Positions 35,901 through 44,468 of a DNA stretch of 64,000 nt are shown here, piece by piece (positions within the stretch are counted from its first letter, which is position 1; each line of letters starts with the position of its first letter). Made by a program: the position numbers and the translations under genes. Source of the stretch: JABWBR01 sp036741235 (GTDB taxonomy: Bacteria; Bacteroidota; Bacteroidia; Chitinophagales; Saprospiraceae). The stretch spans positions 18,590 through 82,589 of the forward strand of contig DAINSQ010000003.1 in the NCBI GenBank assembly GCA_036741235.1, given 5' to 3'. The notes beneath the pieces were generated by a model, which searched no databases, was not told the origin of the DNA, and saw nothing but the letters and a program-made list of their open reading frames with translations.

Positions 35901-38900
35901 TTATACTGGGAATATTCAAACCCTTTTTTCGGGTAACGGCCTTTTGCACCCTTCTCAAAAATACAAACGCGGACTATTTTTCACTTGTTCGAGCCAGGTA
36001 TTTAATAGCATATGGCTTAGTAATAACGTAGGGAACAATGATGAGTCTTCAGGGACATTTATTGATAATATTGAACTTATTGAAGATAGTTTTTCAGCAG
36101 GTTCCGACCTAAATACTCAATACTGCTATGAAACAGTATCCTTAGGCAGTGAATTTTGTATGCTTACCAATTTGGGGGTCAAATACGAATGGTTTGAGGT
36201 TACTCTTGATGGGCAAGGGAATGAGAACCTGATTCCATTGGCTTCATACCGTGTATTAAATGGATTAATTACTAATATTAATGGTAACATCGACCCGGAC
36301 ACTCATGAGTTGACGGTAGCGCCTGCCCAAACCACAACGTATCGTTTGCGTCGTTCCATCTTTTTTCAAGTCGGCTTTCCTAATGGATTTAATTTCTGCG
36401 AATCCATGTCAGACGGAACTTTTTCTGCAAATTGTAAAAACGAAGATGACGTTACCGTATTTGTGTCTTTTCCTATACCTGATGCAAGCTTCTCTTATTT
36501 TCAGAATGGTTGCTCTTTTAGTTTCGTGAGCAATGAAACCTCGCCAGGGTTACAGCATGTATGGCATTTTGGAAATAGCGGCCAAAGTAGTACTCAGATG
36601 AATCCAATTGGAATAATCCTGCCATTTGGAGTTCATGAAATTACACACACAATAACTTCTCCCTGTGGGGTTGTTACTTATAGTGAATTTATAACTTCAA
36701 TTGCCTATCCCGAGCCTGATTTTGTTGTAGTTTCTGAAATTTGTGGCTTGGTATCATTTTCGATATCTGATCTCCAGGCAGGCGATTCCTGGCAAATAGA
36801 TTATGGAGACGGTTCCTCTGGCACTTCTTTGACGCATAACTACGGGTTATCGCCTGCTACATACATGGCGACACTGACCGTAGTTAACGCTTGTGAGACG
36901 ATCGATCTAAACGTAGAAGTTATCGTTGCAGGTTGTCCTGAACTAGATTGTTGCCCCAGCAACAGCGCCATGCTGTTGATCAACACGACCATATCGGCAG
37001 CCGTTGAAGCCGGGTTGCATCCCGGCGGCACATCGCTGGATTTATGCATCGAAGGCACGCTTACCATAGACGAAGATTACACTTTTAGCGGCAACCTTTA
37101 TCTGGCCCCCGATGCGACGATCATCATTACTGCCGAGGCCACCCTTGAACTCGACGGCGCGCATTTGCAGGGATGCGAATTTCTGTGGAACGGCATTCTG
37201 GTTCAGCAACCACATATTAACGACGCACCAAGCCTTGTTAGTCACAACGAAACCCTCATCGAAGATGCCAAGTTGGCTGTTAACGCTGCCAATAAAGTGA
37301 TCCTGGATATCCGAAAGACTACATTTAATCGAAATTTTGTGGGCGTATACCTCGTCGGCGTGCCGCTGTCCGGTTTTTATGGCAATACCTTCGACTGCAC
37401 CTCGCCGCTTAAACCCTCCATATCGCCGGCGCCTTACCTGGGCGAATACGCCTACGCCGGCATACAAAGCAGGGGTAGTACGATGCACATCGGCGTGGCG
37501 GGCACTACCGTGAATACGTTCCAAAATCTTCGCAACGGCATACTCAATCTGCGCGGGGATCTGAGGGTTGAAAATTCGGTGTTTTACGATATCGAAAAAG
37601 CGCCCGGCGAGCCTTATGATTATACCGGCTACGGCATTCACCACCAGGGGTCAGATTTTACGCAGTTAGACCAACGCGGGTTGGGTTACAGCACAAATGC
37701 CACACTCACTTTCGACAATTGTTATACCGCCGTTTGGGCCGATAAGGGCAACGTGAAAGCGCGCTTCAACCGCATGACAGCCGTTCATACGGGTATTCAT
37801 GCGCAGTACTGCAAAAACTTCTCCATTGATATCAATCACAACCGGATTAACTGCTACGGTATCGGCATCGGCCTATTGCAAAACGATCCGGCAGGATCCA
37901 TAACGGTGTGGGAAAACCATCTTTATGTCAATGCAGACAGCCCCAATAATACCTCAGGAGTGGGGATTTTCGTGCAGGAGAGCGGCACGCAGCAATCAAA
38001 TGCCATTATCGAGCAAAACCCCATTTATCTATATCGCAAAGACCGGGGCATCTATTTGAATAGCGCAACGGGGTATACCATACGGGACAATGACCTGTTC
38101 CTGGAAAATGCCGCTATCGACGGCGCGCGGGGTATAGTGCTTGAAAACGGCAAAATGTGCCGGGTTTCGTGCAATAATGTCATTGGAAACGGCCCAGGCG
38201 AAGGCCTGGTTGCCAACAGCACATCCGCTACGCTGTACTCCTGCAACTCAGTTGAAAACCTGCGCGTAGGCGCTGCTTTTAACGGCGCTTCGAGCGCTAC
38301 CTACTTGCGTGCCACCGATTTTGTGTTGCCACTTACACAGGGCTTGCTGTACCGGGAGAATATCGCCATGATGCCCGTACAAAGCCACAGCGGGAATCTT
38401 TGGGAAAGTGGCAGCTACGGACAGGCTGCGGCAGTGCATTTGGGTAGTGGAACACAGGACTATTTTACAGATCAGCGGTTTGAGATTCATACTACTTCAG
38501 CGCCATATTATCCACCCTCTATTTCATTACCAAATAGTTCTGTTGACCCTTCCGACTGGTTTACTCCTAGCAGTGGGAATCCTTTGGTGTGTAATCCCCT
38601 CTCAGAATGTCCCATATTAGGCTTTGCACCGGAAGATGAATCGATAAAAGATAGGGAGGAGCAACTGGCGGACGGCGATTTTGAGGGGGAATGGCCGGGC
38701 GGCCTGCATTGGGCGGCACAGGGGCAGTTGTTCGAAAAGCTGGAACGCGCCCCGGGTATTATGGATACGTCAACCATCATGGCTGATTTTTACGCTGCAA
38801 AAGAAAACGAGGAACTGGGCAGTTTGTTTGCTTTGCGCAAAGAAATAGACAGCCTTATGGGGCTATTGCCTGAATCCTTTGACACTTTGCAGGTTTACAT

Positions 38901-39627
38901 GTCTCTCACCGATTCCCTTTTGGAAGCCCTTTCTTTTGCCGATAGCCTGGCCGTTAACAATCCGCAGGCTGCTATACCCGGATTGCCTCAGCAGTTGCTG
39001 GCCCGGTGCGATTCGCTTTTAGTATTATCGCAAGAATTAGCCGGCAATCTATCCGGTATACGCGTTGCGCTCGTCGATACGCTAAAGGCCCTAAATGAGA
39101 GCATAGCCGATACCGCTATATACGTAAGCAACGAAAAGATAGTAAACGGGATTTACCTTACCACCCTGGCACAGGATAGTACGACGCTGGATACCGCCCA
39201 GGCTGATTCCCTGTATGCCGTAGCAATCCAATGCCCCGAAGAAGGCGGACCTGCCGTTTACAGGGCGCGCAGCTTGTATGCGCTGATTGAGCTGTCAGAT
39301 TTTGACACCCTGAGTTGCCTGCCTGCAGCTTTTTCAGTGCACAGCCGGCCAAGGGAAATGCCGGTTTCGCTGCGGGATAAAACGCCGGAGTTCCAGGTTT
39401 TCCCCAATCCGAACCAGGGAAGGTTTACTATCAAATATCAATTGGAACGCGATGGGATATTGGTGATGACCGATATGCTGGGGCGCCCGGCTTTTACCAG
39501 GCCTATGTATTCTCTTGTTTCCCGCATGAACGTAACGACTTCGGAATTTAAGCCAGGATGCTACTATCTGTACATCACGTCGGATAGCGGTGAAATGCTT
39601 CATGTCGAAAAAGTAATCATTTATTAA
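32986..39627 (+). CDS. Giant T9SS-secreted zinc metalloprotease with PKD and beta-helix domains
   Basis: A 2213-aa frame from the first in-frame ATG at 32986; that start gives no signal peptide, although the protein is a T9SS substrate, so the true start is probably 32915 after a change in the upstream (TCTAT)n tract. Domains: concanavalin-like domain about 40-200; metalloprotease about 300-690 with zinc motif HEALHALGF (H529, E530, H533), SHLEG and a Met-turn-like YVMNP near 662; two PKD-like domains about 1165-1315 (VWHFGNSG, IDYGDGSSG); a right-handed beta-helix region about 1324-1840; Asp/Leu-rich helical part; C-terminal T9SS sorting domain from about 2136 (VFPNPNQGRFTI). Bases 33650-36940 are much richer in A+T than either end. 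It probably degrades or binds extracellular protein at the cell surface. Confidence 0.8.
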   Translation: MVKAIAPTNSCAEWLETPINGASGSASFETCLTDTIALATSAFTTSSTADKQYALYREVCGDGEILIHVSGMSPSGGFAGLELREDTTAGAKKFGLKTQLSSQIGRFYRSTVNGSATQQNQTIQNIRWLKLTRSGNSLTAHVSTTGQSWTQIMSQTISMDTCILAGVIAHSYNTTTTITSTFDSPAISGFTAPSGPPTTVFFMQDTLVAQAGDTVQICVGIANPCICSPTSASIVLQGNGIPHLSEYNTTSLIFENSTSELCFALPIGNLLYENTYSLVLQNSNGGNGAIVISPDTTILHIVTGSEFAYFCGAAPFLTSETYSFEPKIAFDRFGNVLSRRQLLPQSDTTISGNNLVTTCGCEEVGITLSYFELWFEDCAFSTGSGFNVTGQLGENRRRVMCAVFQYLESLIMPNISLCNTGQSSKVNIRVMPSGPLADYYGDVLTLMNPLHLGYASAYYPNLTYNPGIVLGIPETIIHTGEYPANFSNAEMHAYIRINFERNWHLDYTEDIPPSTPDNPIHDLYSVCLHEALHALGFVSAFTYNADGQGLLGNRFGQGAYFNFDRFLGMDYDGDSLIETPLIVNGSPVNSFPGSPVWSYNTAINPNTDMHQSCLGGDTEPDMRFLGTMLHYPVFTYFTMLNGSSFSHLEGSCDVIGSNPIPYVMNPGLPPSTARRILHDDELDILSQIGYNIGSGCDVGGVNDGVNANNCGDFSYVLEICPPGVATLSIPFEELLSNDPNAESIGYIMPLDAMEGTGAISIDGLHYNYTAYQLGTSELLYAPIGCNGSIGNPTLIRINVVPIADGTCPFYCEEVVNCSEANIPFDWEECESYLGCNELSCNIICNGQFCATVAASSNQLLYEIGNTGNGHYRTEYMNDLQIQSTAIIPGWIRTGGTPDYYFEGPVYPNSIGLGSYPGYFEGVMSYVDLSNGTDYLLSFETGWTNPLWDKSYLNINLISGQELLQGDYLSTPPYTGNIQTLFSGNGLLHPSQKYKRGLFFTCSSQVFNSIWLSNNVGNNDESSGTFIDNIELIEDSFSAGSDLNTQYCYETVSLGSEFCMLTNLGVKYEWFEVTLDGQGNENLIPLASYRVLNGLITNINGNIDPDTHELTVAPAQTTTYRLRRSIFFQVGFPNGFNFCESMSDGTFSANCKNEDDVTVFVSFPIPDASFSYFQNGCSFSFVSNETSPGLQHVWHFGNSGQSSTQMNPIGIILPFGVHEITHTITSPCGVVTYSEFITSIAYPEPDFVVVSEICGLVSFSISDLQAGDSWQIDYGDGSSGTSLTHNYGLSPATYMATLTVVNACETIDLNVEVIVAGCPELDCCPSNSAMLLINTTISAAVEAGLHPGGTSLDLCIEGTLTIDEDYTFSGNLYLAPDATIIITAEATLELDGAHLQGCEFLWNGILVQQPHINDAPSLVSHNETLIEDAKLAVNAANKVILDIRKTTFNRNFVGVYLVGVPLSGFYGNTFDCTSPLKPSISPAPYLGEYAYAGIQSRGSTMHIGVAGTTVNTFQNLRNGILNLRGDLRVENSVFYDIEKAPGEPYDYTGYGIHHQGSDFTQLDQRGLGYSTNATLTFDNCYTAVWADKGNVKARFNRMTAVHTGIHAQYCKNFSIDINHNRINCYGIGIGLLQNDPAGSITVWENHLYVNADSPNNTSGVGIFVQESGTQQSNAIIEQNPIYLYRKDRGIYLNSATGYTIRDNDLFLENAAIDGARGIVLENGKMCRVSCNNVIGNGPGEGLVANSTSATLYSCNSVENLRVGAAFNGASSATYLRATDFVLPLTQGLLYRENIAMMPVQSHSGNLWESGSYGQAAAVHLGSGTQDYFTDQRFEIHTTSAPYYPPSISLPNSSVDPSDWFTPSSGNPLVCNPLSECPILGFAPEDESIKDREEQLADGDFEGEWPGGLHWAAQGQLFEKLERAPGIMDTSTIMADFYAAKENEELGSLFALRKEIDSLMGLLPESFDTLQVYMSLTDSLLEALSFADSLAVNNPQAAIPGLPQQLLARCDSLLVLSQELAGNLSGIRVALVDTLKALNESIADTAIYVSNEKIVNGIYLTTLAQDSTTLDTAQADSLYAVAIQCPEEGGPAVYRARSLYALIELSDFDTLSCLPAAFSVHSRPREMPVSLRDKTPEFQVFPNPNQGRFTIKYQLERDGILVMTDMLGRPAFTRPMYSLVSRMNVTTSEFKPGCYYLYITSDSGEMLHVEKVIIY

Positions 39628-39633
39628 ACATTA

Positions 39634-39664
39634 GCCGCAGGAAGGCAAAAGGCCTTCCTGCGGC
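39634..39664 (+). terminator. Hairpin between the two T9SS genes
   Basis: Perfect 13-bp stem GCCGCAGGAAGGC / GCCTTCCTGCGGC with loop AAAAG, 6 nt after the metalloprotease stop. No T-run follows and the next start is 15 nt away, so it may reduce rather than end transcription. Confidence 0.6.
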
Positions 39665-39679
39665 ATTATGCCGCTTGCC

Positions 39680-41619
39680 ATGAAAATGCTCAGGTGCAAT
39701 TGCATGTTTATACTGCTTTTCTGCTGTTATATCATATCCTTTTCCCAAACGCCCTTTATCAGGGAAAAACGCGACTATGTGTGGCTATTGGGATACGACA
39801 GTAATTCTAGCAACCCCATATTTGGAGGTACCCGCATTGATTTTAATTATTTACCACCTGAAGTGAGTTATGAATACCGCGAATTAAATTTTGATATCAC
39901 AAATGCTTCAATATGTGACCCACAGGGCAATCTGTTATTTTATACCAACGGCATTGAAATCCATAATGCACAAGGTGTGCAAATGGAAAACGGCGGAGGG
40001 CTCAACCCTGACCCCTATACCCAAGAATGGGCTGATAACGGGTATAATCTATATCAAGGCGCTCTGACCTTGCCGATCCCGGACAGTGCAGGACATTATT
40101 TTTTATTGCACGGAGAAAGAACTACTTTCCCAGAAGGCATATACGGAAATTACAGGATCGTTGCTAAATTATACGAAACGGATATAGACATGACAGTTCC
40201 CGGAGGAGTAGTTACGGAAAAAAACCAGGTACTAATTCACGACACGCTGGACTTTGGGAAAATTATCGCCACCCGGCATGCCAACGGTCGCGATTGGTGG
40301 CTGCTGCAACAAGAGTACTTCAGCAACAGATATTATTTGTTAAAGACATCTCCTTTGGGCATTTCCGTAGAAGGCAACCAGGCGGTTGGACAAGCAACGC
40401 CCTCCGGTTTAGGCCAAGCTGTTTTTTCGCCCGATGGAACCAAATACGTCAGATACACCGGCCACGATGCCGAATCAGGGCAATTTATCGACATTTATGA
40501 ATTTGATAGATGTACCGGCACTTTATCAGCACTCGTTCAGATCAATTACAACGATATGGCCTGGAGCGGCGGGGTGGCTATTTCTCCCAATTCCCGGTTT
40601 CTGTATGTTTCCTCCTACCGCTACGTCTACCAATATGACCTTTGGGAGGAGGATATTGAAGCATCGAAAGAAACGGTGGCCGTATACGACGGGGTGTTAT
40701 CGCCGCCGCCGTTTCCTTTGCCCACACGGTTTTTTCTTTGCCAATTGGCCCCGGATGAGAAAATTTATATCAGCATTCCTAGTGGTGTAAAGTTTCTTCA
40801 TGTCATCAACAATCCAAATGCCAGTGGGGCTGCCTGTCAGATTGAACAGCGAGGCCTGGAACTGCCCACCCTAAACGCGTTCGGCATTCCCAACAGTCCC
40901 TACTATGGTTTGGGCCCGCAGGATGGCAGTCCTTGCGACACCCTGGGCCTGGATCACCACCCGCAGGCCGCTTTCCGGTATGTCGTGCAGGGCCTGGAAG
41001 CTCATTTCTGGGATTACAGCCTGTTTTTNNNNNNNNNNNNNNNNNNNNNNNNNNNNNNNNNNNNNNNNNNNNNNNNNNNNNNNNNNNNNNNNNNNNNNNN
41101 NNNNNNNNNNNNNNNNNNNNNNNNNNNNTCCGGTATGTCGTGCAGGGCCTGGAAGCTCATTTCTGGGATTACAGCCTGTTTTTTCCTGATACCTGGCAGT
41201 GGGATTTCGGCGACGGCTCAGCGGGCAGTAATGAGCGGGATCCCGTGCACGCCTATACCGCGCCGGGTTTATACGAAGTATGCCTCACTGTGAGCAATGA
41301 AAATGCGAGCCATACCTACTGCGAGTGGATAGAAGTGATAATTACCTCCGGCCATGAGCCAGAAACGGGGCAACTTCCTGTGAAGGTTTATCCCAATCCC
41401 GCCGATGAATACGTGGTAATAGAACCCCGGCAGCGGCTTCCCCAAGGGGCCTCCTGGCGGCTCTGCGATGCGTTGGGGCGAACCCTGCGCCGCGCCCCGC
41501 TGCCCGAAGGACAACCGCAACTTGTGTTGGATATCTCTGGTTTAGCCCCCGGCTTATACCTGTGCGTCATCGAAGCCGGGGGGGGGATGCTGTGGCAGGG
41601 GAAGGTGGTAGTGAAGTGA
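39680..41619 (+). CDS. T9SS-secreted beta-propeller/PKD protein, interrupted only by an assembly gap
   Basis: The N-terminal part has a signal peptide (MKMLRCNCMFILLFCCYIISFSQ-like, from 39680) and a WD40/propeller-like region (SPDGTKYVRY, AISPNSRFLYVSS, LAPDEKIYISI). After the 100-N gap the frame continues with a PKD domain (WQWDFGDGSAG) and a T9SS sorting domain (KVYPNPADEYVVIEP, GLYLCVIEAGG). The 55 nt before the gap (40974-41028) equal the 55 nt after it (41129-41183). If one copy and the Ns are removed, the gene is one open frame of 594 aa. Start could also be 39668 or 39686. Role unknown; such proteins are common in Saprospiria. Confidence 0.8.
41029..41128. other. Assembly gap (100 N) with duplicated flanks
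   Basis: 100 N lie between two identical 55-nt sequences (40974-41028 and 41129-41183), so the true gap size is probably negative. Joining at the overlap restores the reading frame. Confidence 0.85.
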
Positions 41620-41699
41620 TGGCAGGATAATTAAACGCACCTTCCCCCCAAGAAAACGGCATCATTTTACAAGGAAACGCAAAAAAACATTGCCGTACA

Positions 41700-41731
41700 T
41701 TTGATATTTTGACATTATACATATATTTTTG
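41700..41731 (+). promoter_or_regulatory. Strong promoter in the 41.6-42.1 kb intergenic region
   Basis: TTTG at 41700-41703, 20-nt spacer, exact TATTTTTG at 41724-41731. No coding frame follows on this strand. Confidence 0.5.
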
Positions 41732-41737
41732 CTTTGA

Positions 41738-42068
41738 TTTTGTGCCCCCCATGTTAGGACCTTTGGGTCGAATTCCAGAAACCGATAGTAAACAAACGGC
41801 GAAAAAGGCCGGTAAGCGGTATGTCAGACAGGATTTTTCGGCATACCACAATTTATAGCAACTAACTATCTTCCTGAAATTTCTGGCATGCTGGGCGCTT
41901 ACTGTGGGCAGTCCAGATGCGGACATTCCCCCCTTTGTCACCTGAAATTTGCATTCATACAAAACATACGCGGCAGGTAATACTTGCCGGAAAGCTATAC
42001 TTCTCCCCTTTTGAAGTTGGATTTTTTGCAGCCTGATAGCCTTTGCAGTTTTCAGGCTGCTTTTTTTT
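41738..42068 (+). ncRNA. Candidate noncoding RNA of about 320 nt
   Basis: The segment starts about 7 nt after a good promoter and ends at a canonical terminator, with no plus-strand gene. Hairpins inside: GACC-TTTG-GGTC near 41759, GGTATG / CATACC near 41820-41850, GTCC-AGATGC-GGAC near 41911-41924, and an 8-bp stem CGGCAGGT / ACTTGCCG near 41974-41992. I see no match to RNase P, tmRNA, SRP or an obvious 6S RNA. It may also be only the 3' end of the preceding T9SS transcript. Confidence 0.35.
42028..42068 (+). terminator. Rho-independent terminator, plus strand
   Basis: 9-bp stem GCAGCCTGA (42028-42036) / TCAGGCTGC (42052-42060) followed by eight T (42061-42068). It points along the plus strand and is 409 nt after the last plus-strand stop codon. 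Confidence 0.8.
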
Positions 42069-43311
42069 ATGCGATCTTACAAATCAACACCGTAAAGTCA
42101 TCGGGATAAACCTGGTCGCCCTTGAAGGCGTCGATTTCGCGGAGGAGTTCCTTTTTAAACTCAGTAGCGGAAAGGCGGTAATTGGCGGCGGTAAAGTGCA
42201 GCACTTTTTCTTCGTCAAAATATTCGCCTTCGGCGTTGAGCAGGTCGGTGAGGCCGTCGGTGTAAATGAGCAAGGTGGCTTCCCCATCGACGCGTATTTC
42301 GCCAACTTCAATCTCTGGCAGGTCTTTGAAAGCGCCGAGTATCGTACAGCCGGCCTTGAGCAGGTGCGATTGTCCTTCCACGACCAGCACCGGCGGGTTG
42401 TGGCCGGCGCTGATATAGCGCAGGATGCGGGAATGGGTATCGTATTCGGCGACGAAAAACGTGATAAAGCGTTCGCCGCCGGTGATGCGCAAAACGGCGA
42501 GGTTGAGATCCTGGATAAATGTAACGAGGTCGTCGCGCTTATGTACGAGTGTGTGGAAGATCGACTGGAAGTTGGCCATCAGCAAAGCGGCGGCAAGGCC
42601 TTTGCCCGACACGTCGCCCACGCACAGAACGATTTTGCCATCCTCGAATTCGAGAAAATCGAAATAGTCGCCGCCCACGCCCAGTTGGGGTTTGTAGATG
42701 CTCTCCAGGCTATACTTCTTTTTGTGGGGAAGGGCAGTGGGGATGAGCATTCGCTGAATTTCGCTGGCCAGTTCCACTTCTCTTTTCAGGCGCTCCTGCT
42801 CCAGTTGGCGCTTAAACAGGCGTTTATTTTCGATAGCTACCGCAATAACATTCGTGATAGTGGTAATAAACTGCACCTTGCTGTACATATCGTCGTCATC
42901 GGAAAAACCGCCGATAAACACATAGGCGATAGGGTGTTCCTTGTGTTTCACCGGGATCACCAGGTCGAAAGCGCCGATGAGGGGGTGGTCGGTGTCGTCC
43001 AGGTTTTTCATCCGCGTGATCTGGGCCAGCAGTTCGCTCACATCAACGCTCAGTTGCTCGGGGCTAAGGCCTATGGAGGCTACGTTTTCCCAGGCATCCT
43101 CGTTTTTGATGTACAGCACCATCTTCTTCACGCCGATTTCCCAACCGAGGAAAGACTCGAACATGCGGTACAGGCCGTCGGCAGAGATATTGCTGTTGAT
43201 GGCCTGGGTGATATTCAGCAACTGGTTGACCTGGAGCTGTTTGAGGTGCAACTCGCGCTCCAGCGCTTCCATATCAGATATTTTCTGTTTTATTTTTGAT
43301 AATCCTGGCAT
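42067..43311 (-). CDS. GAF-domain PP2C/SpoIIE-type protein phosphatase
   Basis: A 414-aa cytoplasmic protein. A short coiled coil (about 5-35) precedes a GAF-like sensor domain (about 40-180). A helical linker leads into a SpoIIE-type PP2C domain (about 200-413) with the metal-binding motifs VGGDYFDFLE, VGDVSGKGLAAAL and, at the end, PDDFTVLIC. It would dephosphorylate Ser/Thr, for example on an anti-sigma antagonist (RsbU-like partner switching), but no partner genes are adjacent. Confidence 0.85.
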   Translation of the reverse strand: MPGLSKIKQKISDMEALERELHLKQLQVNQLLNITQAINSNISADGLYRMFESFLGWEIGVKKMVLYIKNEDAWENVASIGLSPEQLSVDVSELLAQITRMKNLDDTDHPLIGAFDLVIPVKHKEHPIAYVFIGGFSDDDDMYSKVQFITTITNVIAVAIENKRLFKRQLEQERLKREVELASEIQRMLIPTALPHKKKYSLESIYKPQLGVGGDYFDFLEFEDGKIVLCVGDVSGKGLAAALLMANFQSIFHTLVHKRDDLVTFIQDLNLAVLRITGGERFITFFVAEYDTHSRILRYISAGHNPPVLVVEGQSHLLKAGCTILGAFKDLPEIEVGEIRVDGEATLLIYTDGLTDLLNAEGEYFDEEKVLHFTAANYRLSATEFKKELLREIDAFKGDQVYPDDFTVLICKIA

Positions 43312-43351
43312 AAGCTTTTGGGTAAACCCAACCTAAAGGTACAAAAAAAGC

Positions 43352-43359
43352 TATGTTTG
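43352..43359 (+). promoter_or_regulatory. Promoter box of the tocopherol cyclase-like gene
   Basis: Exact TATGTTTG, 49 nt upstream of the ATG at 43408, in the region divergent from the phosphatase gene. Confidence 0.4.
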
Positions 43360-43407
43360 CCGAGGAGATGCATCAAATTAGATAACAAGCGACATTTCTA
43401 CCGTCCA

Positions 43408-44376
43408 ATGCAAAATTATTATCGACGATGGCGCGCAATGTGGAACCCCGACATGTACCATGGCTGGGGAAAATCGCGGCGATATTTTGAAGGTTGGTAT
43501 GTAAAACTGGTGGATGCGGGCGAGCAGCACGCGCTGGCGGTCATACCGGGTATTTCCTTTGATGCCGACGGCTCAACGCACGCATTCATTCAGGTGCTCG
43601 ACGGCAAGCGCTGTACGGCTGCCTATCACGAGTTTGATACTGCCGATTTCAGGCCTTCGCCCCATGCGTTTGCCATTGAGTTGGGCAATAACTTTTTTTC
43701 GAACCAAATGGTCAGGCTGGATTTACCCGGCTTATCGGGCGAACTGCGGTTTTCGGGGTTGCAGCCCTGGCCGAAGATGCTGGGCGCCCCCGGTATCATG
43801 GGCTGGTATTCGTTTGTGCCTTTTATGGAGTGTTACCACGGCATTGTGAGCCTCGATCACCACATCGAGGGCGCGTTGCAGTGGGATGGCCGGCGGGTGG
43901 ACTTTTCCGGCGGCAGGGGGTATATGGAAAAAGACTGGGGGCAGTCGTTTCCCAGCTCCTGGATCTGGATGCAAACCAACCACTTCGACGCAGGGGGGCC
44001 GGTGTCATTAACCGCCTCGGTGGCCAAAATACCCTGGCTGGGCAGCCACTTCATCGGCTATATCGCCGGTTTTTTATACGGCGGCAAGCTATACCGCTTT
44101 GCCACCTATACCGGGGCCCGCATGCGGGCGGCTATCGAAGGGCAGGAGGTGCGCTTGTCGTTTCAGGATGGGCGCCACCGCATCGAAATTACCGCCCACA
44201 AAGCCGAGGGCGGCGATTTGATATCGCCGGTTTTGGGAGAAATGCGGGGTAAAGTCAATGAGAGCATGCAGTCGACTGTCAGCGTCGAATTTTACGACCG
44301 CAAGCAGCTTATCTTCTCCGGCGCCGGCCGCAATGCCGGACTGGAAGTGGCCGGGCCGGTGGGTGAGTTGCTGTAG
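43408..44376 (+). CDS. Tocopherol cyclase-family (lipocalin-like) protein
   Basis: A 322-aa protein from the ATG at 43408 (MQNYYRRWRAMWNP); a start at 43438 is also possible. Family blocks are RYFEGWYVKLVD near the N-terminus, GWYSFVPFMECYHGI, and GRGYMEKDWGQSFPSSWIWMQTNHF, shortened here to GYMEKDWG and WIWMQTNHF. Plant VTE1 relatives cyclise tocopherol precursors; bacterial members outside cyanobacteria are usually uncharacterised and may act on other prenylated or lipid substrates. No tocopherol pathway gene is in the window. Confidence 0.7.
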   Translation: MQNYYRRWRAMWNPDMYHGWGKSRRYFEGWYVKLVDAGEQHALAVIPGISFDADGSTHAFIQVLDGKRCTAAYHEFDTADFRPSPHAFAIELGNNFFSNQMVRLDLPGLSGELRFSGLQPWPKMLGAPGIMGWYSFVPFMECYHGIVSLDHHIEGALQWDGRRVDFSGGRGYMEKDWGQSFPSSWIWMQTNHFDAGGPVSLTASVAKIPWLGSHFIGYIAGFLYGGKLYRFATYTGARMRAAIEGQEVRLSFQDGRHRIEITAHKAEGGDLISPVLGEMRGKVNESMQSTVSVEFYDRKQLIFSGAGRNAGLEVAGPVGELL

Positions 44377-44439
44377 GTTGTAGGTTTGTTTATAAGTTTA
44401 ATTGTATACTTAATAAACCGATAAACGAACCTACAACCT
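44375..44439. terminator. GTTGTAGG-type inverted repeat between convergent genes
   Basis: 19-nt arms at 44375-44393 and 44421-44439 with one mismatch, overlapping the stop of the tocopherol cyclase-like gene and ending 29 nt from the stop of the converging TonB receptor. They belong to the GTAGGTT/GTTTATA motif family. Confidence 0.6.
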
Positions 44440-44468
44440 GGAACATAGAACTGACAACCCACAACAAC

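Noticed and set aside
41029..41128. 34 unknown residues predicted across the N gap
   Set aside because: They are only translated Ns; the duplicated 55-nt flanks suggest no sequence is missing.
41755..41785. tRNA T-arm-like sequence (GGGTCGAATTCC)
   Set aside because: No acceptor, D or anticodon arms can be folded around it, and the loop has eight bases.
41567..41962. 131-aa minus-strand frame over the 3' end of the T9SS gene and the candidate RNA
   Set aside because: Its composition is irregular, it overlaps the T9SS sorting domain, and it has no domain or signal peptide.
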